A DNA stretch of 64,000 nucleotides, taken from contig CANQNT010000002.1 in assembly GCA_947625255.1 (NCBI GenBank), forward strand, positions 92,264 through 156,263. Direction: 5' to 3'. The stretch comes from an uncultured Acetatifactor sp. (GTDB taxonomy: Bacteria; Bacillota; Clostridia; Lachnospirales; Lachnospiraceae). Position numbers and translations under genes: made by a program. Each line of letters begins with the position of its first letter. The first letter of the stretch is position 1. Under the pieces are notes generated by a model. That model worked only from the letters and a program-made list of their open reading frames with translations. It searched no databases and was not told the DNA's origin. This document shows positions 18,498 to 30,262 of this stretch, piece by piece.

Positions 18498-18605
18498 AGG
18501 GTTGCTGCTTGTCGGCAGTATCGCTGGCCGTGCCAATGAGGTTTGGCGGCCGTGTGTCAGTGCTGCTTGTTGGCTTAAGCGGGAAAAGCGGATTTGGAGG
18601 TCGTC

Positions 18606-19451
18606 ATGGGAATTATTCGGACGCAGGATCTGGTGTATGAATATGTGAGAAGAGACGAGGAAGGCAATGTCGAGGGAAGTATCCGCGCCGTCGAGGGCGT
18701 GAATCTGGATATTGAGCCGGGAGACTTTATTGCCATTCTGGGTCACAATGGTTCCGGTAAGTCCACGCTTGCCAAGCATATGAACGCTATTTTGTGCCCT
18801 ACGGAGGGCTGTATCTGGGTGGATGGAAAGGATACCAGGGAACCGTCCGAACTTTGGAATATCCGGCAGACCGCCGGGATGGTTTTTCAGAATCCTGACA
18901 ATCAGATTATCGGACAAGTGGTGGAAGAGGATGTGGGCTTCGGACCGGAAAACATGGGAGTTCCTACCAGGGAGATTTGGGAACGGGTGGAAGAGAGCCT
19001 GAAAGCGGTGGGGATGTATCAGTATCGTAAGTATTCACCGAATAAGCTTTCGGGCGGCCAGAAGCAAAGGGTTTCTATCGCCGGCGTGTTGGCCATGCAT
19101 CCGAAGTGTATTATTCTGGATGAGCCTACGGCCATGTTGGATCCGAATGGGCGTAAAGAGGTTATTCGGGCCGTCCGAGCCTTGAACGAAGTAGAAAGAC
19201 TTACCGTGATTTTGATCACACATTACATGGAAGAAATTATTCATGCCGGAAAGGTATTTGTGATGGACCATGGGCGGATTGCCATGCAGGGAACGCCGCG
19301 TGAGATATTTTCCAGAGTGGAAGAGCTGAAAGCCCTGCGTCTTGACGTGCCCCAGGTCACAATGTTGGCTTATGAATTGAAAAAGCGGGGAATTCCCTTG
19401 CCGGATGGAATTCTGACTACGGAAGAATTGCTGAAAGCATTGGGCTTGTAG
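18606..19451 (+). CDS. ecfA1: Energy-coupling factor transporter ATPase 1
   Basis: This 281-residue ABC ATPase is one of the two motor subunits of an energy-coupling factor transporter, which imports vitamins and metals through interchangeable S components. Walker A is GHNGSGKST, the signature LSGGQKQR, and Walker B CIILDEPTAML. The chosen ATG follows GGAGG by five bases; a TTG twelve bases earlier would overlap that site. The gene is followed by its partner ecfA2 and then ecfT, the full core module usually found here in Firmicutes. No S component is encoded nearby. Confidence 0.95.
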   Translation: MGIIRTQDLVYEYVRRDEEGNVEGSIRAVEGVNLDIEPGDFIAILGHNGSGKSTLAKHMNAILCPTEGCIWVDGKDTREPSELWNIRQTAGMVFQNPDNQIIGQVVEEDVGFGPENMGVPTREIWERVEESLKAVGMYQYRKYSPNKLSGGQKQRVSIAGVLAMHPKCIILDEPTAMLDPNGRKEVIRAVRALNEVERLTVILITHYMEEIIHAGKVFVMDHGRIAMQGTPREIFSRVEELKALRLDVPQVTMLAYELKKRGIPLPDGILTTEELLKALGL

Positions 19452-19526
19452 CGGCATTGGTTGCAGCCCTAATTGGATTGTTGGGGCACGGCCGTGCGCT
19501 TTTGCGGAAAGGAGGCGAGGGAGAAG

Positions 19527-20381
19527 ATGCCGATTGTTTTAGATCATGTAAGTTATGTTTACGAAGCGGACACGCCCCTGGCCAGAAAGGCCCTGGATGA
19601 CATTTGTCTGGAGATTCCTGACGGTCAGTTTGTGGGCGTGATCGGCCATACAGGCTCTGGGAAGTCCACTTTGATGCAGCATTTGAATGGGCTGATGAAG
19701 GCTACCAGCGGCCATGTTTATTTTAACGGAGAAGATATTGACGGAGAGAAATATGACAAGAAGAAGCTTCGCAGCAGGGTAGGACTGGTTTTTCAGTATC
19801 CTGAGCACCAGCTTTTTGAAATCGATGTGTTTACAGATGTTTGCTTTGGACCCAAAAATCTGGGCCTGACCCAGGAAGAGGCAGAGGCGCGGGCCAGGGA
19901 GGCCCTGGAATTGGTAGGATTGCCAGAGGAGGTTTACCGTCAGTCTCCTTTCGAGATCTCTGGAGGCCAGAAGCGCCGCGCCGCAATTGCGGGCGTATTG
20001 GCAATGAAGCCGCAGGTATTGATTTTGGATGAGCCTACGGCGGGTTTGGATCCAAAGGGCAGAGATGAGATCTTGCAGCAGATTAAGAGACTCCAGACGC
20101 AGACGGGACTGACGATTCTGCTGGTATCCCATAGCATGGAGGATGTGGCGGAGTATGTGGATCGTATTCTTGTGATGAACGATGGGAGAATCATGCTGGA
20201 CGGAACGCCCAAAGAGGTCTTCGGGCATGTGGAAGAGTTGGAAAGAGTGGGGCTGGCCGCGCCGCAAGTAACTTACATCATGCGTGCCCTTAAGAAAAAG
20301 GGCTTGGAGGTAGACGTGGATGTTATCACAATCCGGGAAGCCACGGAAGAAATTCTGAAAGCGCTTCAAGATCGTGGTTAA
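19527..20381 (+). CDS. ecfA2: Energy-coupling factor transporter ATPase 2
   Basis: This second motor ATPase (284 residues) pairs with EcfA1. Walker A GHTGSGKST, the slightly divergent signature ISGGQKRR and Walker B VLILDEPTAGLDP are visible. The start MPIVLDHVSYVYEADTPLARKAL fits the family and has GGAGG plus AGGGAG upstream. The frame is open 54 nt further back without homology. A 37-bp tandem repeat fills the gap to ecfT. Confidence 0.95.
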   Translation: MPIVLDHVSYVYEADTPLARKALDDICLEIPDGQFVGVIGHTGSGKSTLMQHLNGLMKATSGHVYFNGEDIDGEKYDKKKLRSRVGLVFQYPEHQLFEIDVFTDVCFGPKNLGLTQEEAEARAREALELVGLPEEVYRQSPFEISGGQKRRAAIAGVLAMKPQVLILDEPTAGLDPKGRDEILQQIKRLQTQTGLTILLVSHSMEDVAEYVDRILVMNDGRIMLDGTPKEVFGHVEELERVGLAAPQVTYIMRALKKKGLEVDVDVITIREATEEILKALQDRG

Positions 20382-20417
20382 TGTGAAACCATGGGTTCGC
20401 CTCAGAATGGCCGCCAA

Positions 20418-20518
20418 TGGTTGCCATAAGGTTACCTTCGTGACGGCGGCCGGCTGGTTGCCATAAGGTTGACCTCATGACGGCGGCCGGCTGGGAGTCA
20501 TAAGGTTGGCTTCGTGAT
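20418..20518. repeat. 37-bp tandem repeat, about 2.7 copies
   Basis: Between ecfA2 and ecfT the motif TGGTTGCCATAAGGTT plus a GACGGCGGCCGGC tail recurs with an exact 37-base period: units at 20418-20454, 20455-20491 and a truncated, diverged copy at 20492-20518. Units differ at a few positions. They are directly adjacent, so this is a tandem repeat rather than a CRISPR array. Confidence 0.8.
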
Positions 20519-20557
20519 CGATAATAGCGGGAAATAGCGGGAAACGGTAGGAGTAAC

Positions 20558-21361
20558 ATGATAAGAGATATTACGTTAGGACAATATTATCAAATAGATT
20601 CGGTGATACACAGATTGGATCCCCGGGTGAAGCTGGGTGGTACGCTGTTGTTCATCATATCCTTGTTCTTTTTTCAAAATGTATGGTGCTATTTGCTCGC
20701 CGCCCTGTTTCTGGCAGTGGTGATTAAATTGTCCAGGGTACCGTTTAAATATATTGTGAAAGGCATGAAAGCCATTCTTTTCCTGTTGATCCTCACGGTG
20801 ATTTTTAATCTGTTTTTAACACCGGGAACGCCTCTTGTGACATTTTTTGGGGGAAAGGTCCGGATTACGGAAGAAGGCCTGAAGTTAGCTGTGTTTATGG
20901 CAATTCGCCTTGCTTTTTTAATCATTGGTTCTTCCATCATGACTCTGACGACGACGCCGAATAACCTGACGGACGGTATGGAGCGCTTGCTTCGGCCGCT
21001 CCGCGTCTTTAGGGTCCCGGTACACGAGGGGGCGATGATGATGTCCATCGCCTTGCGCTTCATCCCCATTCTTCTGGAAGAAACGGACAAAATCATGAAA
21101 GCGCAGACCGCCAGGGGCGCTGACTTTGAAAGCGGGAATTTGATCCAACGGGCCAAGGCCATGGTGCCGCTTTTGGTGCCGTTGATCATTTCGGCCTTTC
21201 GCCGTGCAAATGATTTGGCTATGGCCATGGAGGCGCGTTGTTACCGTGGCGGTGAGAACCGTACCAAAATGAAGCCTTTGATTTACCGCACTGAGGATTA
21301 CCTGGCGTATTTTTGCGTTGCATTGTATTTGGGGGCGGGCGTGTTCCTTGGGAGGTTATAG
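20558..21361 (+). CDS. ecfT: Energy-coupling factor transporter transmembrane protein EcfT
   Basis: EcfT (267 residues) is the membrane scaffold that couples EcfA1/EcfA2 to S components. MIRDITLGQYYQIDSVIHRLDPRVKL is the typical start. Several transmembrane segments follow, and the two cytoplasmic coupling helices carry Ala-Arg-Gly-type motifs, seen as QTARGADFESG and MAMEARCYRGGENRTK. AGGAGT precedes the ATG after the repeat region. Confidence 0.95.
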   Translation: MIRDITLGQYYQIDSVIHRLDPRVKLGGTLLFIISLFFFQNVWCYLLAALFLAVVIKLSRVPFKYIVKGMKAILFLLILTVIFNLFLTPGTPLVTFFGGKVRITEEGLKLAVFMAIRLAFLIIGSSIMTLTTTPNNLTDGMERLLRPLRVFRVPVHEGAMMMSIALRFIPILLEETDKIMKAQTARGADFESGNLIQRAKAMVPLLVPLIISAFRRANDLAMAMEARCYRGGENRTKMKPLIYRTEDYLAYFCVALYLGAGVFLGRL

Positions 21362-21565
21362 TAGGACTGGGGTTATCGTATGACGGGCTTGGGAAGATCG
21401 CCGTATGGATCGCTTCGCGTAGAAAGGCTCCGGCGAAATGCTGTCATCTGATGGAAAGTATCGTCGTTGGGAACGCTTTCCTTGGTGGATTGAAAATGGC
21501 CGGAAAATAGATAAAAACAGACAGTAATGAATAAAAACGGGAAAGGGACAGAAAGGGAAATTCGC

Positions 21566-22312
21566 ATGGGAGAAGTCAAGCGCGTCCGTCTGATCGTAGC
21601 CTATGACGGAACCAATTATCACGGATGGCAGGTGCAGCCTAATGGAATTACGATTGCCAGCGAATTAAATCGATGTCTTTCAGCCCTTTTGGGAGAGCCG
21701 GTTTGGGTGATCGGGGGTAGCAGGACAGATGCCGGAGTGCATGCCCTGGGCAATATTGCTGTTTTTGACACCAGGACAAGGATGCCCGCGGAAAAAATTT
21801 CCTATGCCTTGAATCAGCGTCTGCCGGAGGATATCCGGATTCAAAAATCCGAGGAGGTACCTTTGGATTGGAATCCCAGACGTGTGAAGAGCCAAAAGAC
21901 TTATGAATACCGCATATATCGGGGGGAATTCCCGCTTCCTACCAGAAGACTCTATACCTATTTTACTTATCATGCCCTGGATGTGGAAATGATGCGGAAA
22001 GCCATTGCCTTTTTAGAGGGAGAGCATGATTTCCGCAGCTTTTGCCAGGTGAATGCCCAGGTAGAGACCACGGTGCGCACCATTTACGAGGCGCGGATTC
22101 TGGAGGATGGCCCGGAGTTGGTGGTGCGTCTGACGGGCAATGGTTTTTTGTATAATATGGTACGCATCATCGTAGGAACGCTCCTGGAAATCGGCTGGGG
22201 CAGAAGGGTCCCCGAGGAAATGACGGACATCTTGGAAGCCAGGGACCGTAAAGCCGCAGGGCCTACCGCGCAGCCCCAGGGCCTGACCTTGATCCGCTAT
22301 GAATTGCTATAG
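21566..22312 (+). CDS. truA: tRNA pseudouridine(38-40) synthase
   Basis: TruA (248 residues) converts uridines 38-40 in the anticodon stem to pseudouridine. The catalytic aspartate is in GGSRTDAGVHALGN (about D55), and YDGTNYHGWQVQPN and FLYNMVRIIVGTLLEIG are family signatures. I chose the ATG following AAAGGGAAA; an in-frame ATG 39 nt upstream lacks a ribosome binding site. In many Firmicutes truA is followed directly by rplM-rpsI; here 37 kb intervene. Confidence 0.96.
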   Translation: MGEVKRVRLIVAYDGTNYHGWQVQPNGITIASELNRCLSALLGEPVWVIGGSRTDAGVHALGNIAVFDTRTRMPAEKISYALNQRLPEDIRIQKSEEVPLDWNPRRVKSQKTYEYRIYRGEFPLPTRRLYTYFTYHALDVEMMRKAIAFLEGEHDFRSFCQVNAQVETTVRTIYEARILEDGPELVVRLTGNGFLYNMVRIIVGTLLEIGWGRRVPEEMTDILEARDRKAAGPTAQPQGLTLIRYELL

Positions 22313-22412
22313 CTTTGTTATGCGGGAAGCAAGGATTTGGCAGCCGTCCGTATGCGTGCCGCCGCTGTGGGCTGGTGCGGCTGTTTAAAGATATCAATAG
22401 GGTATTCCCCGG

Positions 22413-22446
22413 ATTTGTCCTCCAATGGAGGACAAATGTGTTTTTC
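22413..22446 (+). terminator. Intrinsic terminator after truA
   Basis: An 11-bp perfect stem (22413-22423 with 22427-22437, loop AAT) is followed by GTGTTTTTC. It closes the ecf-truA operon about 100 nt after the truA stop codon and marks the left boundary of the carbohydrate locus. Confidence 0.85.
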
Positions 22447-22566
22447 GGAGGGGTTCTGTCTTTGACAAGCGGACGATGGGGCTGGTCGGGATGTATTATA
22501 TTGTACAAATTTTATAATTTTGGCTATTGCCTATTGTGTTAATGTATGATAATGTGAAAGTAATAA

Positions 22567-22598
22567 TTGATAAAAAAAGTAAACAACGGAAGTATAAT
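22567..22598 (+). promoter_or_regulatory. Candidate promoter of the glycosidase operon
   Basis: A perfect TATAAT (22593-22598) lies 85 nt before the GH38 start. The only -35-like hexamer is TTGATA (22567-22572) at a long 20-nt spacing, so activator dependence or a different start is possible. A TGCC(N8)GGCA inverted repeat overlaps the expected transcription start (22599-22614). Confidence 0.4.
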
Positions 22599-22682
22599 TG
22601 CCGGGAGAGAGGCAGTTAAAAATAGAAGTTTCACAGTTCCATAATACAACATGCCCATGAATGGGGCAGGATGGGAGGAAAA

Positions 22683-25600
22683 ATGCATTTTTTAGACAAA
22701 AGGGTTACTGTGATCTGTGATGAACTGAAAAAGCTTCGATGGAAGCAGCGTTTTCCAGTGACGAACTGGCAGTATAAGGAAGGGAATTTTGTTCATCCGG
22801 AAGATGCGGAAGCCAGTGAGGTCCCCTGGAAGGAATTTGATTGCACGACGATGCATTGGTATGGTCCGGACCGTCATTATTGGTTTAAGGCCATCTTTAC
22901 CGTGCCGCGGGAGATGGACGGAAAGAGACTTTGGATGCACGTTACGACCCAGATCCGTGAATGGGATGACGGTAAGAACCCTCAGTTTTTATTGTTTGTG
23001 AACGGCGTAGCTACCCAGGGAATTGACATGAACCATAGGGACGTATATCTAAGAGAGTCGGCCAGGGCCGGCGAAGAGCTGGTGATCGAGCTGCAGTCTT
23101 ATACTGGGACTTTGCATGATGAGTTCCAGCTTTTTGTCCGTATGGGAGAAGTTGACGCGCTGATTGAAAAGGTTTACTATGACCTGCGTGTGCCGCTATG
23201 GGCGTTTCCCCGCATGGATGAGGATGACAAGAACCGCAAGGACATTGAGAATGTCCTGAATGAGGCGGTGAATTTCATTGATCTGCGCACACCCTATTCA
23301 GAGGAATTTTATAGGACGTTGCAGCAGGCTTCCGATTATATTGACAAGGCGCTTTATACGGATATGGCCGGTTATAGCGATGTGATCGCTACTTGTATCG
23401 GGCATACCCATATTGACGTGGCCTGGTGGTGGACCGTGGAGCAGACACGGGAGAAGACCGGCAGAAGCTTTGCCACGGTATTGAAGCTGATGGAGGAATA
23501 TCCCAACTACAAGTTCATGTCCAGTCAGCCCCAGCTTTATTATTTTCTTAAGGAGCGCTATCCCGAGCTTTATGAGAGAGTCAAGGAGCGCGTGGCCGAG
23601 AAGCGATGGGAGCCGGAAGGCGGTATGTGGCTGGAAGCGGATACGAACCTGACTTCCGGAGAGTCCCTGGTGCGTCAGTTCATGCATGGCAAGCGTTTCT
23701 TCCGGGAAGAGTTTGGCGTGGAGAACCGCATTCTGTGGCTGCCGGACGTGTTCGGCTATACGGGAGCCCTGCCCCAGATCATGAAGAAGTGCGGTATTGA
23801 TTATTTCATGACTACCAAGCTGGCTTGGAATCAGTTTGACAAGGTGCCATATGATACCATGCGTTGGCGCGGAATTGATGGCAGCGAGGTGCTGACCCAT
23901 TTGATCACCACCCTGGGCGTGGGACAGCCGGTTACCAATTTCTTTACTACATATAACGGAATGCTGCATCCGGATGCCATCATGGGCGGTTGGATGCGTT
24001 ATCAGAATAAGGATATTAATAACGATATTCTTGTTTCCTATGGATATGGAGACGGAGGCGGCGGCCCGACCAGAGAGATGCTGGAAACCTCCATCCGTAT
24101 GGAAAAGGGTGTGAAAGGAATTCCCAGGGTTCGCCAGGCTTTTGCCCGTACGTTCTTTGACGAGCTCAAGGAGAGAGTGGGTGACAGCAAGAGGCTTCCC
24201 GTTTGGGAGGGCGAGCTGTATTTTGAGTACCATAGAGGTACCCTGACTTCCATGGCGCGCAATAAGCGTTCTAATCGGAAGTCCGAGCTGGGGCTGATGG
24301 ATCTGGAGCTGTTGTCCGTTCTGGCCAGGGACAGTGTGGCTTATCCTGCGGAAGCCCTGGATAAAATGTGGAAAAAAGTCCTGCTCAACCAGTTCCATGA
24401 TATTCTTCCTGGGTCCTCCATCCATGAGGTGTATGAGGTGACGAAGAAGGAGTACGCGGAATTAAAGGAGCAGCTGGATGCCTTGTCCGCAGAGCGTATC
24501 AGCGTGCTTGCGGGAGAAGGGGAGAATGTTCTGGTGATCAATACCACCGGCAAGCTGCGTGACGATGTGGTGTTGTTGGGCGACTGCGGCGCGGATTGTC
24601 TGGCGGATGAGGAAGGCGGCCTTTATCCTTGTCAGCAGACGGCCGATGGCAAGGTGGCTTATGTGAAAAACATCCCCGCCAAGGGTTATCGCGTATTTCA
24701 CAAGGCGGAGGCGGGCCGCGAAGGGGCCGCGCCTTTTACCCTGGTGGACGATTTGCATCTGGAGACGCCGTTCTATTCGATTAGTTTTGATAGGAATGGG
24801 GAATTTGAAAGCATTTACGACAAGACCAATGACCGTGAAGTGGTTCAGCCCGGTAAGAGGGCCAATGCTTTCAGAATGTACGAGGATAAACCGATTTATT
24901 TTGATAACTGGGATATTGACATTTACTATACGGAGAAGTTCTGGGATGTGAACGGACTGGAGCGCATGGAGTGGACGGAGCTTGGCGGCGTGCGCGCCGT
25001 TCTCGAGATCACCAGAAAGGCCAGCAAGTCCACGATTCATCAGAAGATCATTTTCTATGCGAATAGCGGAAGAATTGATTTCCAGACCCATGTGGACTGG
25101 AAAGAGCACCAGACGTTGTTAAAGGTACATTTCCCCGTTGCCGTACATACGGACGAGGCCACCTTTGACATTCAGTTCGGCAACCTGACCAGAAAGACCC
25201 ATACCAACACCAGCTGGGATGTTGCAAGATTCGAAAGCTGTGGTCAGAAGTGGGTGGATCTTTCCGAGGGTCATTACGGTGTCAGCCTGCTCAATGACTG
25301 CAAGTACGGTCATTCCGTCAAGGACGGCAATATCGGCCTGACCCTGATTAAGTCCGGAATTGAGCCGAATCCCGTTACCGACCAGGAAGACCATTATTTT
25401 ACCTATGCCCTGTATCCTCATGCGGAAGGCTGGAGGGCGGCGGGTACCGTTGCCGAGGGCTATAAGCTGAATCAGCCCCTGTTGGCGGACACTCATGCCG
25501 CATCGAAGAAAGCATATTCTTTTGCTTCCGTTGCCGCGCCCAATGTGATTCTTGAGACGATCAAGAGGGCGGAGGACGGGAAAGGAATTATACTGAGGAT

Positions 25601-25793
25601 GTATGAGTCCGAGAACAGCTATACCAAGACCGTGCTCACTGTAAACACGTCTTTCCAGAAAGCTTATCTCTGCAATCTTCTGGAGGATGAAGAGCAGGAA
25701 TTGGATGTGAATGGTTCCGATATCGGACTTACGATAAAACCATATGAAATCCTGACTGTGAAACTCGTATCATCAAGCTCAGAAGAAAGGTAA
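22683..25793 (+). CDS. GH38 alpha-mannosidase
   Basis: This cytoplasmic exo-alpha-mannosidase (1036 residues) hydrolyses terminal alpha-mannose, as in N-glycan arms. The N-terminal beta domain precedes the GH38 (beta/alpha)7 domain, which has the zinc-binding GHTHIDVAWWW near residues 240-250 and the nucleophile aspartate in LWLPDVFGYTGALPQI near residue 354. A three-helix middle domain (NQFHDILPGSSIHEVYE) and C-terminal beta domains follow. There is no signal peptide. The ATG follows GGGAGGA. It is the first gene of the operon; the GH2 gene starts 12 nt after its stop. Linkage preference cannot be read from sequence. Confidence 0.93.
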   Translation: MHFLDKRVTVICDELKKLRWKQRFPVTNWQYKEGNFVHPEDAEASEVPWKEFDCTTMHWYGPDRHYWFKAIFTVPREMDGKRLWMHVTTQIREWDDGKNPQFLLFVNGVATQGIDMNHRDVYLRESARAGEELVIELQSYTGTLHDEFQLFVRMGEVDALIEKVYYDLRVPLWAFPRMDEDDKNRKDIENVLNEAVNFIDLRTPYSEEFYRTLQQASDYIDKALYTDMAGYSDVIATCIGHTHIDVAWWWTVEQTREKTGRSFATVLKLMEEYPNYKFMSSQPQLYYFLKERYPELYERVKERVAEKRWEPEGGMWLEADTNLTSGESLVRQFMHGKRFFREEFGVENRILWLPDVFGYTGALPQIMKKCGIDYFMTTKLAWNQFDKVPYDTMRWRGIDGSEVLTHLITTLGVGQPVTNFFTTYNGMLHPDAIMGGWMRYQNKDINNDILVSYGYGDGGGGPTREMLETSIRMEKGVKGIPRVRQAFARTFFDELKERVGDSKRLPVWEGELYFEYHRGTLTSMARNKRSNRKSELGLMDLELLSVLARDSVAYPAEALDKMWKKVLLNQFHDILPGSSIHEVYEVTKKEYAELKEQLDALSAERISVLAGEGENVLVINTTGKLRDDVVLLGDCGADCLADEEGGLYPCQQTADGKVAYVKNIPAKGYRVFHKAEAGREGAAPFTLVDDLHLETPFYSISFDRNGEFESIYDKTNDREVVQPGKRANAFRMYEDKPIYFDNWDIDIYYTEKFWDVNGLERMEWTELGGVRAVLEITRKASKSTIHQKIIFYANSGRIDFQTHVDWKEHQTLLKVHFPVAVHTDEATFDIQFGNLTRKTHTNTSWDVARFESCGQKWVDLSEGHYGVSLLNDCKYGHSVKDGNIGLTLIKSGIEPNPVTDQEDHYFTYALYPHAEGWRAAGTVAEGYKLNQPLLADTHAASKKAYSFASVAAPNVILETIKRAEDGKGIILRMYESENSYTKTVLTVNTSFQKAYLCNLLEDEEQELDVNGSDIGLTIKPYEILTVKLVSSSSEER

Positions 25794-29033
<3,240 letters not shown>

Positions 29034-29073
29034 GCAGAATAAAAAAGACATGTAAGCATAAGGAGAATGAGCA

Positions 29074-30261
29074 ATGAACGCAGCGGAAGCACAGCAATGT
29101 CAGAAAGAGCTTTGGAAGAAGTATTGCGCCGATCTAAGGGATGATGAGGTTCGCAAGGCGGAGATGAAGGAAAAATGCCTTGTGTTCGGTGATGCAAAAA
29201 TGAAGTTTGGGATGGAAATTATCGGAGAGCCCAGTGCCAATGGTTATCCGGTCTATATCGCCCTGCATGGCGGCGGCGAATGTCCCGTCCCGTTTATCAA
29301 TGACCGTCAATGGGAGCATATGGGGATTTATTACAAGGACAGCGTAAAGAGCGGGATTTACATCAATCCCCGCGGAGTGCGTGATACTTGGGATACACAC
29401 GCCAATCCGGAATCCTATCCCCTTTATGATCGTCTGATCGAGGATTTGATCGCGTTTTATTTTGCGGACCCTAACAGAATCTATCTGATGGGATTTTCCG
29501 CGGGAGGAGATGGGGTGTATTTGGTAGGGCCCCGCATGGCGGACCGGTTCGCGGCTCTGCACATGTCTGCGGGTCATCCCAACGAGGGCAGCATGGTTAA
29601 CTTGTACCATACCCCGATCCAACTTCAGGTTGGAATGAATGATTTCGCGTATAACCGTAATCATGTGACGGTGGAGTACCAGCTTTATCTGGATCGGCTG
29701 CAGCAAGAGAATCCGGATGGTTATATTCATAATGTTTACGTGCATGTGGGGAAACCCCATAATTTTCGGGATAACGCCCAGGAGAGTCAGCCGGTCATGA
29801 TCGATAACTGTGCATGGCTGCATACCGGTCTGGTGACCAAGAGAATGGTGGATTCCAACGCGGTGCGTTTTCTGGAGGAATTTGTCAGAAATCCGCTGCC
29901 TCAGAGAGTGATCTGGGAACTGAATACCAGGGAGTACAGCGAGATGCGTCTGACGGACAGCTTCTACTGGCTGAGCGTGCCCAGCGATGTGGAGGATGGA
30001 ATCGTGATCGTGCGCTTAGAGCCCAAGACCAACAGTATCGTGGTGGAACGGGATGACACGAACGGCGCGGTAACGGCGCTGCTGCGGGATGGGATGTTGG
30101 ATCTGGACAGGGAAATCACGGTGGTTTTCCCTGATGGAACCAAATCCGTACATCAGGTGGAGCGTTCCCGTCAGATGATGGAAGAGACGATTACGGACCG
30201 CGGAGATGAAAATTATATTTTCTCGGCCAGTCTGGCACTTTGCAGACGCGGAGGTAACTGA
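29074..30261 (+). CDS. Alpha/beta-hydrolase, putative esterase
   Basis: This 395-residue cytoplasmic protein has an alpha/beta-hydrolase fold. An oxyanion-hole type HGGGE lies near residue 65, a nucleophile elbow GFSAGGDG places serine at 142, and D190 (QVGMND) and H229 (GKPHNF) complete a likely triad. This pattern recalls the PHB-depolymerase/feruloyl-esterase group. A C-terminal beta-rich domain of about 110 residues is of unknown function. Between a galactosidase and a hexosaminidase gene it could be a sugar O-deacetylase, but no substrate can be assigned. AAGGAGAATGAGC precedes the ATG. Confidence 0.75.
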   Translation: MNAAEAQQCQKELWKKYCADLRDDEVRKAEMKEKCLVFGDAKMKFGMEIIGEPSANGYPVYIALHGGGECPVPFINDRQWEHMGIYYKDSVKSGIYINPRGVRDTWDTHANPESYPLYDRLIEDLIAFYFADPNRIYLMGFSAGGDGVYLVGPRMADRFAALHMSAGHPNEGSMVNLYHTPIQLQVGMNDFAYNRNHVTVEYQLYLDRLQQENPDGYIHNVYVHVGKPHNFRDNAQESQPVMIDNCAWLHTGLVTKRMVDSNAVRFLEEFVRNPLPQRVIWELNTREYSEMRLTDSFYWLSVPSDVEDGIVIVRLEPKTNSIVVERDDTNGAVTALLRDGMLDLDREITVVFPDGTKSVHQVERSRQMMEETITDRGDENYIFSASLALCRRGGN

Positions 30262-30262
30262 G

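Noticed and set aside
20418..20518. Possible CRISPR array
   Set aside because: The 37-bp units are directly adjacent with no unique spacers and no cas genes are near.
22462..22499. TTGACA and TATTAT upstream of the GH38 gene as a promoter
   Set aside because: The spacing is 26 nt, far outside the usable range, and the hexamers follow directly after the truA terminator.
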